A DNA stretch of 64,000 bases from Bacteroidia bacterium (GCA_027493955.1 JAOSJT010000001.1:3211131-3275130), one strand, 5' to 3'; shown: positions 1 to 8,730, counted from the stretch's first letter. A program made the numbers and translations. The notes: generated by a model not told the origin, from the sequence alone.

Positions 1-156
1 GCGATGTGTTTTAAAAGTTATCGACGAGGCAAGAGCAACAAACCGACGTTGTGGTCTGAATTGCTTGATGCTCTCGTGCGAACAAGAATATGGATACCAC
101 CTTTTACCTATGATCCGGATTTATTGGCATCGTATAAAGCCCCGCTAAAACCCTGA
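1..156 (+). CDS. 3' end of an unidentified gene (partial)
   Basis: Frame 1 is open from the first base to a TGA at 154-156, giving 51 residues of a C-terminus that begins before the window. The peptide contains basic and aromatic stretches (SYRRGKSNK, TRIWIPPFTYDP). I do not recognise the family and no domain can be assigned from so short a piece. The base composition is more A+T-rich than the genes after 1338. It could also be a chance open frame; only sequence upstream of the window would decide. Confidence 0.4.
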   Translation, partial: AMCFKSYRRGKSNKPTLWSELLDALVRTRIWIPPFTYDPDLLASYKAPLKP

Positions 157-473
157 TGATGGCAGCGATTCCAATCATCGAGCGTTTTCCTGTTGACTAG
201 CAGTCGGTTGCTCGGTGGTAGTACTGTACCTTTCCGCGATATGCATCAACCAGTTGTGTTGGCAACACCCTCGAGGTTTCGCTCCGATATGTTGCTCAGA
301 TCGGGTGGGGATCACCGATCACTATCGTCAGAGTGCACCGTCCTCATTGTTATTATCTTTCAGGATACCCATCGTTTCCTCATGGGAGGGCGAGTCATGA
401 AACTCCCATGTTCTTTTTTGTACCTACGTGGATGGTCACAGATGTGTGCGGAGTTTTGGCGGGCTCCATTACT
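157..473. other. Non-coding tract before the tandem array
   Basis: No convincing gene was found. The short open frames here have no ribosome binding site and no recognisable protein similarity. The stretch has mixed composition and contains one hairpin followed by a T-run (381-419, listed separately) whose loop resembles the palindromic repeats further on. Confidence 0.5.
381..419 (+). terminator. Terminator-like hairpin, possibly a REP-like palindrome
   Basis: CATGGGAG (381-388) pairs with CTCCCATG (403-410) and is followed by TTCTTTTTT. The loop contains GGGCGAGTCATGAAACTCCC, which resembles the palindromes of the adjacent array, so it may be a member of that repeat family that happens to be able to terminate. 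It lies about 225 bases after the only upstream gene end. Confidence 0.35.
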
Positions 474-1065
474 ATCGGAGGTTCATGGAGCTCCCACTTT
501 TGCAGCATATGTGGGAGCTTCATGGAACGCCCACTTTTGCAGCATATGTGGGAGCTTCATGGAACGCCCACTTTTACAGCACATGTGAGAGCTTCATGGA
601 ACGCCCACTTTTGCAGCATATGTAGGAGCTTCATGGAACGCCCACTTTTACAGCACATGTGGGAGCTTCATGGAACGCCCACTTTCGCAGCACATGTGGG
701 AGCTTCATGGAACGCCCACTTTTGCAGCATATGTGGGAGCTTCATGGAACGCCCACTTTTACAGCACATGTGGGAGCTTCATGGAACGCCCACTTTCGCA
801 GCACATGTGGGAGCTTCATGGAACGCCCACTTTTGCAGCATATGTGGGAGCTTCATGGAACGCCCACTTTTACAGCACATGTGGGAGCTTCATGGAACGC
901 CAACTTTTGCAGCATATGTGGGAGCTTCATGAAACGCCCACTTTTACAGCACATGTGGGAGCTTCATGGAACGCCCACTTTCGCAGCGGATGTGGGAGCT
1001 TCATGGAACGCCCACTTTCGCAGCACATGTGGGAGCTTCATGGAACGCCCACTTTTGCAGCATAT
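474..1065. repeat. 37-bp tandem array, 16 units, with a 111-bp higher-order period
   Basis: Units start every 37 bases (511, 548, 585 and so on to 1029) with no insertion or deletion, preceded by a degenerate unit at 474-510 and followed by a broken one at 1066. Each unit has GTGGG near its start, a CATG centre and CCCAC, forming an imperfect palindrome, then a 13-bp linker. The linker has three versions: TTTTGCAGCATAT (G), TTTTACAGCACAT (A) and TTTCGCAGCACAT (C). Their order is G G A G A C G A C G A G A C* C G (C* is a one-off TTTCGCAGCGGAT), so part of the array repeats as G-A-C blocks of 111 bases. Because 37 is not a multiple of 3, forward frames read through as repetitive peptides; I regard these as artefacts. 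There are no unique spacers, so it is not a CRISPR array. Confidence 0.95.
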
Positions 1066-1337
1066 GTGGGTGGTTCGTGATTCGCCCGGATCCCGCAGGA
1101 TACGTGCGCGGATGGACACGGATTGGGGCGGAGCTACGCGGGGCTCTTTGATGTAGGTGGTTTATGAATCATCCACTTTTTGTGCACCCGAACGGGCCCT
1201 GCGCGATTTCGGCTACGCTCAACGAATACCGAGAGACGCTCCCTGAGCGAGTTTTCGACTACGCTCAACCTCCGCCAAAGGGTGGTCACCGGACGGGCGG
1301 CTCCGCTCATGCTCTCCGAATTTTTCCGTACATTAGG
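1066..1337. repeat. Degenerate palindromes between the array and the phosphatase gene
   Basis: This gene-free stretch begins with a broken array unit (1066-1090, ending TGATTCGCCC) and carries a further palindrome around 1156-1176 (GTGG-TTTATGAATCATCCAC). At 1205-1223 and 1251-1269 there are two copies of a motif reading TTTCGRCTACGCTCAAC. The second is preceded by CTGAGCG, so TGAGCG and CGCTCA form an inverted repeat. These look like dispersed extragenic repeats. No coding sequence is supported here. Confidence 0.6.
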
Positions 1338-2168
1338 ATGATGGATGCGATTGAAACACACCGTCTGCTCTCAACCGCACAGCGCGCCGCCCGCGAAGCC
1401 GGCCATGTCCTGCTCTCGCATCTCGGCCGCCTGCGCAGCATTGAAACCAAGAACGGACAGCAACTGAATCTGGTCACCGTAGCTGATCGCGAATCCGAGC
1501 AGCGGGTCATTGACGTTATCCGCGCGGAGTGGAGCGACCATGCCATTCTCGGTGAGGAAGGCGGGGCACACAGCGGCTCGGCGCCCTACACCTGGATTAT
1601 CGATCCGCTGGACGGCACAACGAATTTCACGCACGCGTTTCCCCTCTTCAGCGTGTCCATAGCAGTCGAACATCGCGGCGACATCGTCGCGGGAGTCGTG
1701 TACGATCCTGTTCGCGACGAGATGTTCCATGCCGTTCGCGGCGGAGGCGCATGGCTCAACGACTCGCGCTTGCAGGTATCGGAAACCGCGGATATCGGAC
1801 GCGCGATGCTCGTGACAGGCTTCCCGTACAATGTGCGGGAGAACCCGGATTACTGCCGCGAGCGCTTCATCGCCTTCCTCCAGGAGGCGCAGGCAGTGCG
1901 TCGGCTCGGAAGCGCGGCGCTCGACTGCGCCTGGGTGGCGGCGGGACGCCTCGACGGATTCTGGGAAGTGGCGCTGCAACCGTGGGACAAAGCGGCCGGT
2001 GTATTGCTCATCGAGGAGGCCGGTGGCCGCGTGAGCGATTTTCGCGGCGGACCACATTCCGTGTACGACGCGCCCTTCCTCGCGAGCAACGGCCATATTC
2101 ACGATACCATGGTGCGGATACTCGCCGAGGCGACATCTATCACCATCACCTTGCAACCGCGGCCCTGA
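1338..2168 (+). CDS. Inositol monophosphatase family protein (SuhB-like)
   Basis: The 276-residue product is a Mg-dependent sugar/inositol phosphate phosphatase. The family metal site is visible: LGEEGG around residue 70, the core IDPLDGTTNF around residue 90, and WDKAAG plus EEAGG near residue 220. Typical members are 260-275 residues, so it is full length. I chose the ATG at 1338 (a second ATG follows at 1341), because the open frame further upstream runs through dispersed repeats. It precedes a PfkB kinase by 33 bases and is probably co-transcribed with it. The substrate cannot be told from sequence: inositol-1-phosphate, histidinol phosphate and PAP phosphatases share this fold. Confidence 0.9.
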   Translation: MMDAIETHRLLSTAQRAAREAGHVLLSHLGRLRSIETKNGQQLNLVTVADRESEQRVIDVIRAEWSDHAILGEEGGAHSGSAPYTWIIDPLDGTTNFTHAFPLFSVSIAVEHRGDIVAGVVYDPVRDEMFHAVRGGGAWLNDSRLQVSETADIGRAMLVTGFPYNVRENPDYCRERFIAFLQEAQAVRRLGSAALDCAWVAAGRLDGFWEVALQPWDKAAGVLLIEEAGGRVSDFRGGPHSVYDAPFLASNGHIHDTMVRILAEATSITITLQPRP

Positions 2169-2201
2169 ACGCCGCATCATTCCTGTTAACCGGAGAATTT
2201 C

Positions 2202-3107
2202 ATGAGTGTTCTGATTGTCGGTTCCGTGGCATTGGATTATCTCGAAACGCCGTTCGGCGTCATGGAGCAGGCGCTGGGCGGCTCCGCCACGTTTTGTTCC
2301 GTTGCAGCCAGCTATCTCTGTGAGGAGGTGCGCTTCACCGGCATCGTCGGCGGCGATTTCCCGCAGGCGCATGTCGATTATCTCACGTCACGCGGCGTTG
2401 ATCTGCTGGGATTGGTGCGCGAGAGCGAAGGGAAAACCTTTTCCTGGGGAGGAAAATATCACGAGGATATGAATACCCGCGACACGCTGTACACGGAACT
2501 GGGCGTGTTCGAACATTTCCACCCCGTGATACCCGATGCCTGGAAGCAGAGCGAATTCGTACTGCTCGGCAACATCCACCCCGCGCTGCAGATGGAGGTG
2601 CTCGAACAGATAGAGCAACCGAAACTGGTCGTCTGCGATACGATGAATCTGTGGATAAACATCAGTCTGAAAGAACTGAAAAAAGTTCTCAAACGTGTGG
2701 ACGTGCTCATCCTCAACGACGAGGAGGCGCGCATGCTGACCGGCTTGCGCAACCTTCCCGCGGCGGGCAACGCCCTTCTGCGCATGGGACCGAAAGTGGC
2801 CGTCATCAAGAAGGGCGAGCATGGCGCAGTATTGATGACACGTGACTCCTATTTTTCCGCACCGGCCTATCCGCTCGAAACCGTGAAGGATCCCACCGGC
2901 GCGGGCGACACGTTCGCGGGAGGCTTTGTCGGTTGGCTTGCGCGCACGGGCGACGTCACCACCGCGAATATGCGCAAAGCTGTGGTGTACGGCAGCGTGC
3001 TTGCGTCGTTTTGCGTGGAGGAATTCTCCATCGACGGCATCCGTGCGCTCGATGACGACCGTATCGCGGAGCGCTTCAATCTGTTCAGGAAAATCACCGC
3101 CTTCTGA
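2202..3107 (+). CDS. PfkB-family carbohydrate/nucleoside kinase
   Basis: This 301-residue ribokinase-fold kinase shows the N-terminal substrate region with a GGS motif (residues 27-29) and the C-terminal signature DPTGAGDTFAGGF, where GAGD supplies the anion hole and catalytic Asp. The ATG at 2202 has a GGAG upstream. Substrate is unknown. It lies 17 bases before mtnA, so a role in phosphorylating a sugar or nucleoside of the methylthioadenosine/5-deoxy-sugar salvage route is plausible but inferred. The standard methylthioribose kinase MtnK belongs to another family. Adenosine kinase or a generic sugar kinase are alternatives. Confidence 0.88.
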   Translation: MSVLIVGSVALDYLETPFGVMEQALGGSATFCSVAASYLCEEVRFTGIVGGDFPQAHVDYLTSRGVDLLGLVRESEGKTFSWGGKYHEDMNTRDTLYTELGVFEHFHPVIPDAWKQSEFVLLGNIHPALQMEVLEQIEQPKLVVCDTMNLWINISLKELKKVLKRVDVLILNDEEARMLTGLRNLPAAGNALLRMGPKVAVIKKGEHGAVLMTRDSYFSAPAYPLETVKDPTGAGDTFAGGFVGWLARTGDVTTANMRKAVVYGSVLASFCVEEFSIDGIRALDDDRIAERFNLFRKITAF

Positions 3108-3124
3108 TTCACCGGAGTGCATCC

Positions 3125-4177
3125 ATGGCCGCCTACAGAGACAACGTCATCGGGTTGGACGGCGAGGGATTACGCTTCATCGACCAGACCCTGCTGCCGG
3201 GAGAGCTGCGCATCGTGCGCACGCGCGATTACCGCGATGTGCTGGAAGCGATACGAACGCTCCGCTTGCGGGGTGCGCCTCTGATCGGCATATCCGCCGC
3301 ATACGGCGTCGCCCTCGCCGCGAGGGAAATGCATACCGCACAGGCAGTCGACAGCGAGCGCCTGCTTGCGGTATGCAACGAATTTGCGGCCACGCGCCCC
3401 ACCGCCGTCAATCTCTTCTGGGCTCTGGAAATCGTGCGCACACTGATTCTCCGGAATGAGCCCTCCGCTCTTCCCGTCGTGCTCGAAGAAAACGCACGCG
3501 CCCTGCATGCGGACGACGCGCGCCGCTGCGCCGCTATAGGACTGCACGGCGCGGATCTGCTCCCGCGCAACGCCGGTGTGATCACCCATTGCAATACCGG
3601 CGCCTTCGCAACAGGCGGAGACGGGACCGCCTTTTCCGTGCTGCTCGAGGCGCATCGCCGGGGTCGCGGCATCCATGTGTATGCGGACGAAACCCGTCCC
3701 CTTCTGCAGGGCGCGCGGCTCACTATGTGGGAATTGCGCGAACACGGCATTCCCGCCACGCTGATCACCGACGGCACCGCGGCGATGCTGATGCGTCAGG
3801 GCGGCATAGGCGCTGCCATAAGCGGTGCGGATCGCATCGCGGCGAACGGCGATAGTGCGAACAAAATCGGGACCTACGCCCTCGCCATAGCGGCACACGC
3901 GCATGGCATTCCCTTTTACATTGCGGCGCCTCTGTCCACGGTGGATCTTTCCGTTTCGGATGGTTCACGCATTCCTATCGAACAGCGTGCGGCGAGTGAG
4001 GTTCTGACCTGTCACGGAACGACCATCGCTCCGGAGAACTCGGCGGTCTATGCGCCCGCTTTCGATGTCACGCCGGCGGAGCTGATCAGCGGCATCATCA
4101 CCGAGCAGGGTGTGTCGTATCCGCCGTATAACGAAACTCTCGCCGGTGTCCATCCGTACAAGAGCGGCTCGGAATGA
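3125..4177 (+). CDS. mtnA: S-methyl-5-thioribose-1-phosphate isomerase
   Basis: MtnA converts methylthioribose-1-phosphate to methylthioribulose-1-phosphate in cytoplasmic methionine salvage. The 350-residue product shows RLRGAPLIGISAAYG (from residue 47), HCNTGAFATGG with the catalytic Cys156, YADETRPLLQGARLT, and SGADRIAANGDSANKIGT with the catalytic Asp236. These separate it from eIF2B-related paralogues. Length is normal. The ATG at 3125 is 17 bases after the kinase stop, and the gene end overlaps recO by ATGA, so the three are likely one operon. No other methionine-salvage gene is visible, so the pathway is completed elsewhere or the enzyme works in a shunt. Confidence 0.95.
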   Translation: MAAYRDNVIGLDGEGLRFIDQTLLPGELRIVRTRDYRDVLEAIRTLRLRGAPLIGISAAYGVALAAREMHTAQAVDSERLLAVCNEFAATRPTAVNLFWALEIVRTLILRNEPSALPVVLEENARALHADDARRCAAIGLHGADLLPRNAGVITHCNTGAFATGGDGTAFSVLLEAHRRGRGIHVYADETRPLLQGARLTMWELREHGIPATLITDGTAAMLMRQGGIGAAISGADRIAANGDSANKIGTYALAIAAHAHGIPFYIAAPLSTVDLSVSDGSRIPIEQRAASEVLTCHGTTIAPENSAVYAPAFDVTPAELISGIITEQGVSYPPYNETLAGVHPYKSGSE

Positions 4178-4950
4178 TAGAAAAAACGGAAGCTGTGGTT
4201 CTGAAATCCATAAAGTACGGCGATACCAGCCGCATCGTAACCTTATATACAAGGGAATTCGGCAAGATGAGCGTCATCGCCAAGGGTGCACGCGCGGCCA
4301 AATCCCGCTTCGGCGCCGCGCTCGACGTGATGAGCCGCAGCGATATTGTACTCTATCGCAAAGAGCATCGCGAATTGCAGCTGCTCTCGCAGGCGGATCT
4401 GCTGCAGCAATACAAGAAACTGATCGCGGATCCCCCGCGCCTGATGGCCGGTTTCGCCGTGCTGGAATTCACCCATGCGGCCGTGCAAGGTGAGGAAGCC
4501 CATGAAGAACTCTACGAACTCCTCACCTCCGCGCTCGCCCGTCTGGATGAGAGCCGCGAAGACGCGCTGATCACCCTGCTGCGCTTTCTTATCGGTCTCA
4601 CACACGCCCTCGGCATCGGTTTCGACATGCTGCATTGTATCAATTGCCGGACAGCCCTTTCGGAAGCGGGAGCGCTGCGCGACCGGGCGGCATTTTCCAT
4701 TGCCCACGGCGGCTGTACCTGTTCGTCCTGCACACCGAAAGCGGACAGCTTCCGCATCGACCTCGGTACCGTACAGCTGCTTCAGGTTTTGCGACCGTCA
4801 GCGGAGATTCCATCCGTGAATCCGGACACGCCGCATCGCATCACACAAGAGGGTGTGTACCTGCTGCACAAGCATCTCTCCGCGCATATCGACGGCATGC
4901 GACGGGTAAAATCCATGCGCCTGCTCGATGCCTTCGACGAAGGTCGCTGA
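4174..4950 (+). CDS. recO: DNA repair protein RecO
   Basis: RecO (258 residues) works with RecF and RecR to load RecA on SSB-coated single-stranded DNA and to anneal strands. The N-terminal OB-fold is recognisable by the KTEAVVLKSIKYGDTSRIVT opening and the following FGKMSVIAKGAR. The C-terminal zinc site is represented by CINC and the CTCSSC cluster. Length is typical (about 240-260). The start overlaps the mtnA stop by four bases (ATGA), indicating translational coupling. The 153 bases after it lead to the protease gene and contain no clear terminator. Confidence 0.93.
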   Translation: MIEKTEAVVLKSIKYGDTSRIVTLYTREFGKMSVIAKGARAAKSRFGAALDVMSRSDIVLYRKEHRELQLLSQADLLQQYKKLIADPPRLMAGFAVLEFTHAAVQGEEAHEELYELLTSALARLDESREDALITLLRFLIGLTHALGIGFDMLHCINCRTALSEAGALRDRAAFSIAHGGCTCSSCTPKADSFRIDLGTVQLLQVLRPSAEIPSVNPDTPHRITQEGVYLLHKHLSAHIDGMRRVKSMRLLDAFDEGR

Positions 4951-5103
4951 ACAGCCACCGGCACACCCGAAGAGAAGGAGCAGCACGGCGCTATCGTGGA
5001 CAACAGTCCCGGCATTTTTTCCGCTCCGGCAGTGTTATACAGGAAGTTTGCGATTTTTTTCATATAACGGCATATCACCGTAGTATTCCAGGAGGTAGTA
5101 TCC

Positions 5104-6648
5104 ATGTCCAAACGAGCAGTTCTCACAGCCATCGTATTAGTCACGACAGGAATCCTTTTCGGGGCGGTGCTGGTCACAAGTTTCAGCGGCATCGGGCTTT
5201 CCCTCGCCGGTCCGACGGTTCAGTTCAATACATCGGCCCCGGTGACGCCCTCGGCGAGCGTGGCGGAGCTGAATCAGGCCTTCCGCGACGTTGCCGCCGT
5301 GGTTACACCGCAGGTTGTCTTCATTTCTGTGAAGACGAAAGCCGAATCCGCACCGCAGATGGAGTTCTTCCGCCGCTTCGGCATCCCGGAACAGGAAGGG
5401 CAGGAGGAAAACCTGCAACAAGGTAACGGTTCCGGTATCATCCTCACGTCGGACGGTTACATCCTCACCAACCGGCATGTGGTTGAAAACGCGGTGGAAA
5501 ACGGAATCACCGTCACACTCAACGATTCGCGCGAATTTTCCGCAACGGTTATCGGGGAAGACGAGAACACCGACATCGCCGTTATCAAAATCGAGGCCAG
5601 CGGTTTGAGCGCCGCAGCACTCGGGAACTCCGACGATGTGCAGGTCGGCGACTGGATCCTTGCCGTCGGTAATCCGCTGGGGTATCTCTCCTTTTCCGTC
5701 ACCTCCGGTATCGTCTCGGCTATCAGCCGCAACATCGGCGTGATCGGCGACAGACGCAGTGGCCTGGGCATCGAGAATTTCATTCAAACCGACGCCGTCA
5801 TCAATCCCGGTAATTCAGGCGGACCGATGGTCAATCTGAAAGGACAGGTGATCGGCGTCAACACCGCGATCGCCACCAGCGGTTTCGGCCGCAGCTACAT
5901 CGGTTACGGCTTCGCGGTGCCTATCAATCTGGCAAAGACCATCGCCAACGTACTGATAAAAGAAGGGAAATTCGTGCGCGGCTACATCGGCGTGAACATT
6001 CGCGACATCGACGCCAAAATGGCCGAAGCGCTCGGTCTCGACCGCTACCGCGGCGTGCTCGTCGAAAAACTGGTTGACGGTGGAGCGGGCGAAGCCGCCG
6101 GCATCAAGGTGGGCGACGCAATCGTGGAAGTTGACGGTAAACCGGTGGAAAGCGCCAATCAACTCCAGGCACGCGTGGGCATGCACCGACCGGGGGAAAC
6201 GATCGCTCTCAAACTGATGCGCGAAGGCGTGTACAAAACCATCAGCGTCACTCTCAAGGGTCGCGACAATGAGACCGTTGCCGAGACGAACAATGATAAA
6301 AAGGACGAAAAGAAAGACGCCAAACCCGAAACCCTCGATCCGGTGAACTTCGACAACAGCGGCTTCACCGTGCGACCGCTCAATGAGCAGCAGAAAAAGC
6401 AGTTCAAAATCGAGAGCGGAGTGCTGGTCGAGCGCGTCAAGCGCAACAGTCCCGCCTGGGACAGCGGTCTGCCGCAAGGCGTGGTGATTTTCGAGGCGAT
6501 TCGCAAGGGCAAGAAAACACCGATCGAATCCGTCTCGGACCTGAAGAAATTCGTGGGAAGTCTTTCCAAAGACGAATCCGTGCTCCTGCGCGTGCAGCTC
6601 CCTGATGGCGAAGCGCGTTTCGTCCCGATGAAAGCGCCCATAGACTAA
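5104..6648 (+). CDS. htrA: Periplasmic HtrA/Deg serine protease with two PDZ domains
   Basis: This 514-residue envelope quality-control protease has one N-terminal hydrophobic segment (residues about 5-25) serving as a signal anchor. The trypsin-like domain shows the triad His125 (LTNRHVVEN), Asp157 (NTDIAVIKI) and Ser238 (NPGNSGGP). PDZ1 covers about residues 290-390 (GYIGVNIRDID onward). A lysine/aspartate-rich linker (NNDKKDEKKDAKPE) leads to a more divergent PDZ2 ending at the C-terminus. The ATG has a very strong AGGAGG upstream. A terminator follows at 6724-6755, so the gene is probably the last of its transcript or monocistronic. Degradation of misfolded exported proteins is inferred from the family. 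Confidence 0.95.
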   Translation: MSKRAVLTAIVLVTTGILFGAVLVTSFSGIGLSLAGPTVQFNTSAPVTPSASVAELNQAFRDVAAVVTPQVVFISVKTKAESAPQMEFFRRFGIPEQEGQEENLQQGNGSGIILTSDGYILTNRHVVENAVENGITVTLNDSREFSATVIGEDENTDIAVIKIEASGLSAAALGNSDDVQVGDWILAVGNPLGYLSFSVTSGIVSAISRNIGVIGDRRSGLGIENFIQTDAVINPGNSGGPMVNLKGQVIGVNTAIATSGFGRSYIGYGFAVPINLAKTIANVLIKEGKFVRGYIGVNIRDIDAKMAEALGLDRYRGVLVEKLVDGGAGEAAGIKVGDAIVEVDGKPVESANQLQARVGMHRPGETIALKLMREGVYKTISVTLKGRDNETVAETNNDKKDEKKDAKPETLDPVNFDNSGFTVRPLNEQQKKQFKIESGVLVERVKRNSPAWDSGLPQGVVIFEAIRKGKKTPIESVSDLKKFVGSLSKDESVLLRVQLPDGEARFVPMKAPID

Positions 6649-6723
6649 CGCATCGGTGGAGAACGACGCGGGTATAAGAACCGCATCGTTCGTCCGCTCC
6701 CGATTTCGACAGAGCCAATACAG

Positions 6724-6755
6724 GTGGAACGGCGACATCCGTTCCACTTTTTTTT
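6724..6755 (+). terminator. Rho-independent terminator after htrA
   Basis: A perfect 9-bp stem, GTGGAACGG (6724-6732) with CCGTTCCAC (6739-6747), closes a 6-base loop and is followed by eight T residues. It lies 76 bases after the protease stop codon. Confidence 0.9.
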
Positions 6756-6825
6756 CTCGTCCTCTGCCATCATGCAGCGGAGCGGCGATTTTCTTCTCTG
6801 CCTTCCGCATCCTATTTTTTCTCGC

Positions 6826-8067
6826 ATGAAGATACGGAACATCCTTCTCGTCCTGTTACTCTCCTGCCTCACGCGCGCGGCGCTCGCTCAGGTGCACACC
6901 GACACCATTGCGGTCAGGAAGCTCACCCACAGCACCTGGCATGCGGCAGTGGATGAAAACGGTAACGGTTTGTATTGCGTTGTCTGGACGCAACGCGGCG
7001 AAGGCGTTTCGAAGATCCGGGCACTGTTCCTGCGGCAAGGGCAGCGGGAGGAGATCCGCGTCTTCGATGTAAGCGCTCCGAATCCGGGCTTCGAAGACAG
7101 CAAACCCGCTGTCACCTTCCTCAACTGCGATACGGCGATTGTGGCCTGGCAGCGTGGCGGTGATGGGCGACAGCGTGTGCTGTATCGTCTGCTCGCCGGC
7201 AATGGTCAAGCGCTCTCCGACGAGGGGTGGATCAGTGACGCGGAGGCGGACGCCATGCTTCCCGCGTTACGACGAACGCCCGTCGGAGCCCTCGCCGTGT
7301 GGCAGGATTTTCGCAACCTCCAACTCGATATCTATGCGCGCCCGATGAATGCGGAAGGACTGCCCGAAGGTCACGCGTCCATGCTCAACGACGATGGAGG
7401 GAGAGCGCTGCAGGGCCAGCCCAAACTCTCGGCAGGGAGCTGTCCGGCCGCTCTCGCCGTCTGGTCCGACAATCGCGTGGACGGAAAGTGGAAGTTCTAT
7501 TATCAACTCTGGCGCGCCGGTCCCGTCGGAGAGAATGTGCTGCTCGATTCCGCGCAGCGGAAAAACATGACCACACTGGCCGCCGCTGCGTGGATGTCGC
7601 AGGACACGGCCGTGTTCGTCTGGAAGGATTATCGCGAAGGGCATAGTAATATCTACCGGCGCGTTGCGGACATTTCGCGTTCCACGCTCACTCCCGCGCA
7701 ACGCATCAACGACGACGATGGTGACCGTTGGCAGCGGCTACCCGTTATCGCCGGCGACGGCAGGGGAAATATGGTGATGTGCTGGGAGGACTATCGCAAT
7801 ACGGAGACAAATCAGCAGGGAGATACCTACATGCAGGTCTTCGAGCGGGACGGTTCACCGCGGGGCGGAAATCAGCGCGTGAATGACCGCGACGACAGAA
7901 TTCCGCGAAAAGCGCCCGTCATCGCCATGGCCGTGGACGGCGTATACCTCATTGTCTGGCATCAGGGTGAGGAGAGCAGCTTCGATCTGGTCGGGCAATG
8001 GTTTCGGTATCCGGACGAGCGGCTCGGCGAAAATTTCTGTTTGACATGCAGGGAGAAGAAACAATGA
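6826..8067 (+). CDS. Secreted protein with seven W-x-D-x-R type repeats (propeller-like)
   Basis: The start was set at 6826 because it gives a clear signal peptide (MKIRNILLVLLLSCLTRAALA, cleavage before the next Gln). The frame upstream crosses the terminator. The mature protein shows about seven repeats built around V/A-W-x-D-x-R followed by a hydrophobic strand: VWTQRGEG, AWQRGGDG, VWQDFRN, VWSDNRVD, VWKDYRE, CWEDYRN and VWHQGEE. This resembles sialidase/BNR-like beta-propellers, and seven repeats suggest a seven-bladed propeller (inference). It has no T9SS tail. The end overlaps the next gene by ATGA, so the two products are probably made together. Ligand and function are unknown. Confidence 0.75.
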   Translation: MKIRNILLVLLLSCLTRAALAQVHTDTIAVRKLTHSTWHAAVDENGNGLYCVVWTQRGEGVSKIRALFLRQGQREEIRVFDVSAPNPGFEDSKPAVTFLNCDTAIVAWQRGGDGRQRVLYRLLAGNGQALSDEGWISDAEADAMLPALRRTPVGALAVWQDFRNLQLDIYARPMNAEGLPEGHASMLNDDGGRALQGQPKLSAGSCPAALAVWSDNRVDGKWKFYYQLWRAGPVGENVLLDSAQRKNMTTLAAAAWMSQDTAVFVWKDYREGHSNIYRRVADISRSTLTPAQRINDDDGDRWQRLPVIAGDGRGNMVMCWEDYRNTETNQQGDTYMQVFERDGSPRGGNQRVNDRDDRIPRKAPVIAMAVDGVYLIVWHQGEESSFDLVGQWFRYPDERLGENFCLTCREKKQ

Positions 8068-8705
8068 GTATGGATCGCCGTGAATTCATGCGGCTCGGAT
8101 TCCTCCGACTGCGTGACCGTGCGCATAAGACCGTGCCCGAACCCATTCGCAAGCAATTCGATCCCGTGCGTCTGGACGTGAGTATACTCACCGATCACCC
8201 CGACGACGCGGACAGAATTGCGGAGGAATCCCTGCCCGAGCATTTCAGCGGCAAGTTTTTCCGTCTGAAGCAGAGTCAGCTCACTGGTGTGTTCCCCGGC
8301 GGCGTGCTGCTCTTCGAGCAGAACACACTTCGCGACTACCGTGACGGGGCTTCGATGTTTTACTCCGCTCTGCGACAGATACACGACGACCTTGAACTGA
8401 CCCGCCTGCAAAGTGACCCGACCCTGTTGCGCTTCGTGAACATCATACCCTCGTTCAGCCGCACGGCGGAGGTATTCCATAAGAATGTGCGTGTCAACGC
8501 CATTCCGTTGTATGAGGATGGTCGCTTCATTATCGAGGGGACTATCGGACAGATGCGCATCGTCGTCGCAAATCAGCGACTCGTTGTCGTGGACGCACCC
8601 TGTGCCCATGGCATCTGCAAAGCCCATCCGCCCATCATCACGCCCGGCCAGCGCATCACCTGTGTGCCCAATGAAATCAGTATCGTGATCGGAGTTGGCG
8701 ATTGA
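8064..8705 (+). CDS. NusG domain II-containing protein
   Basis: The 213-residue product has a C-terminal segment matching NusG domain II (a domain also found alone in electron-transport and envelope proteins, distinct from NusG itself). Its features are G-x-I-G-QMRIVVANQRLVVVDAP, a CAHGIC cysteine pair, and PGQRITCVPNEISIVI. The N-terminus begins DRREFMRLG, a Tat-like twin-arginine pattern, but no hydrophobic core follows, so export is doubtful. The middle section is unfamiliar. The ATG overlaps the stop of the secreted propeller gene by four bases. The earlier in-frame start was rejected because it lies inside that gene. A bidirectional hairpin follows. Confidence 0.7.
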   Translation: MSMDRREFMRLGFLRLRDRAHKTVPEPIRKQFDPVRLDVSILTDHPDDADRIAEESLPEHFSGKFFRLKQSQLTGVFPGGVLLFEQNTLRDYRDGASMFYSALRQIHDDLELTRLQSDPTLLRFVNIIPSFSRTAEVFHKNVRVNAIPLYEDGRFIIEGTIGQMRIVVANQRLVVVDAPCAHGICKAHPPIITPGQRITCVPNEISIVIGVGD

Positions 8706-8730
8706 CGAAAGACGATTCGGGGGAAAACAG

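Noticed and set aside
474-1065. CRISPR array
   Set aside because: Units are contiguous with near-identical linkers and no unique spacers; no cas gene is present in the window.
193-1156. Several long forward frames giving a repetitive MERPLLQHMWELHGTPTF-type protein
   Set aside because: They are readings of the 37-bp repeat in three phases, have no ribosome binding site, and their open state follows from the unit length rather than selection.
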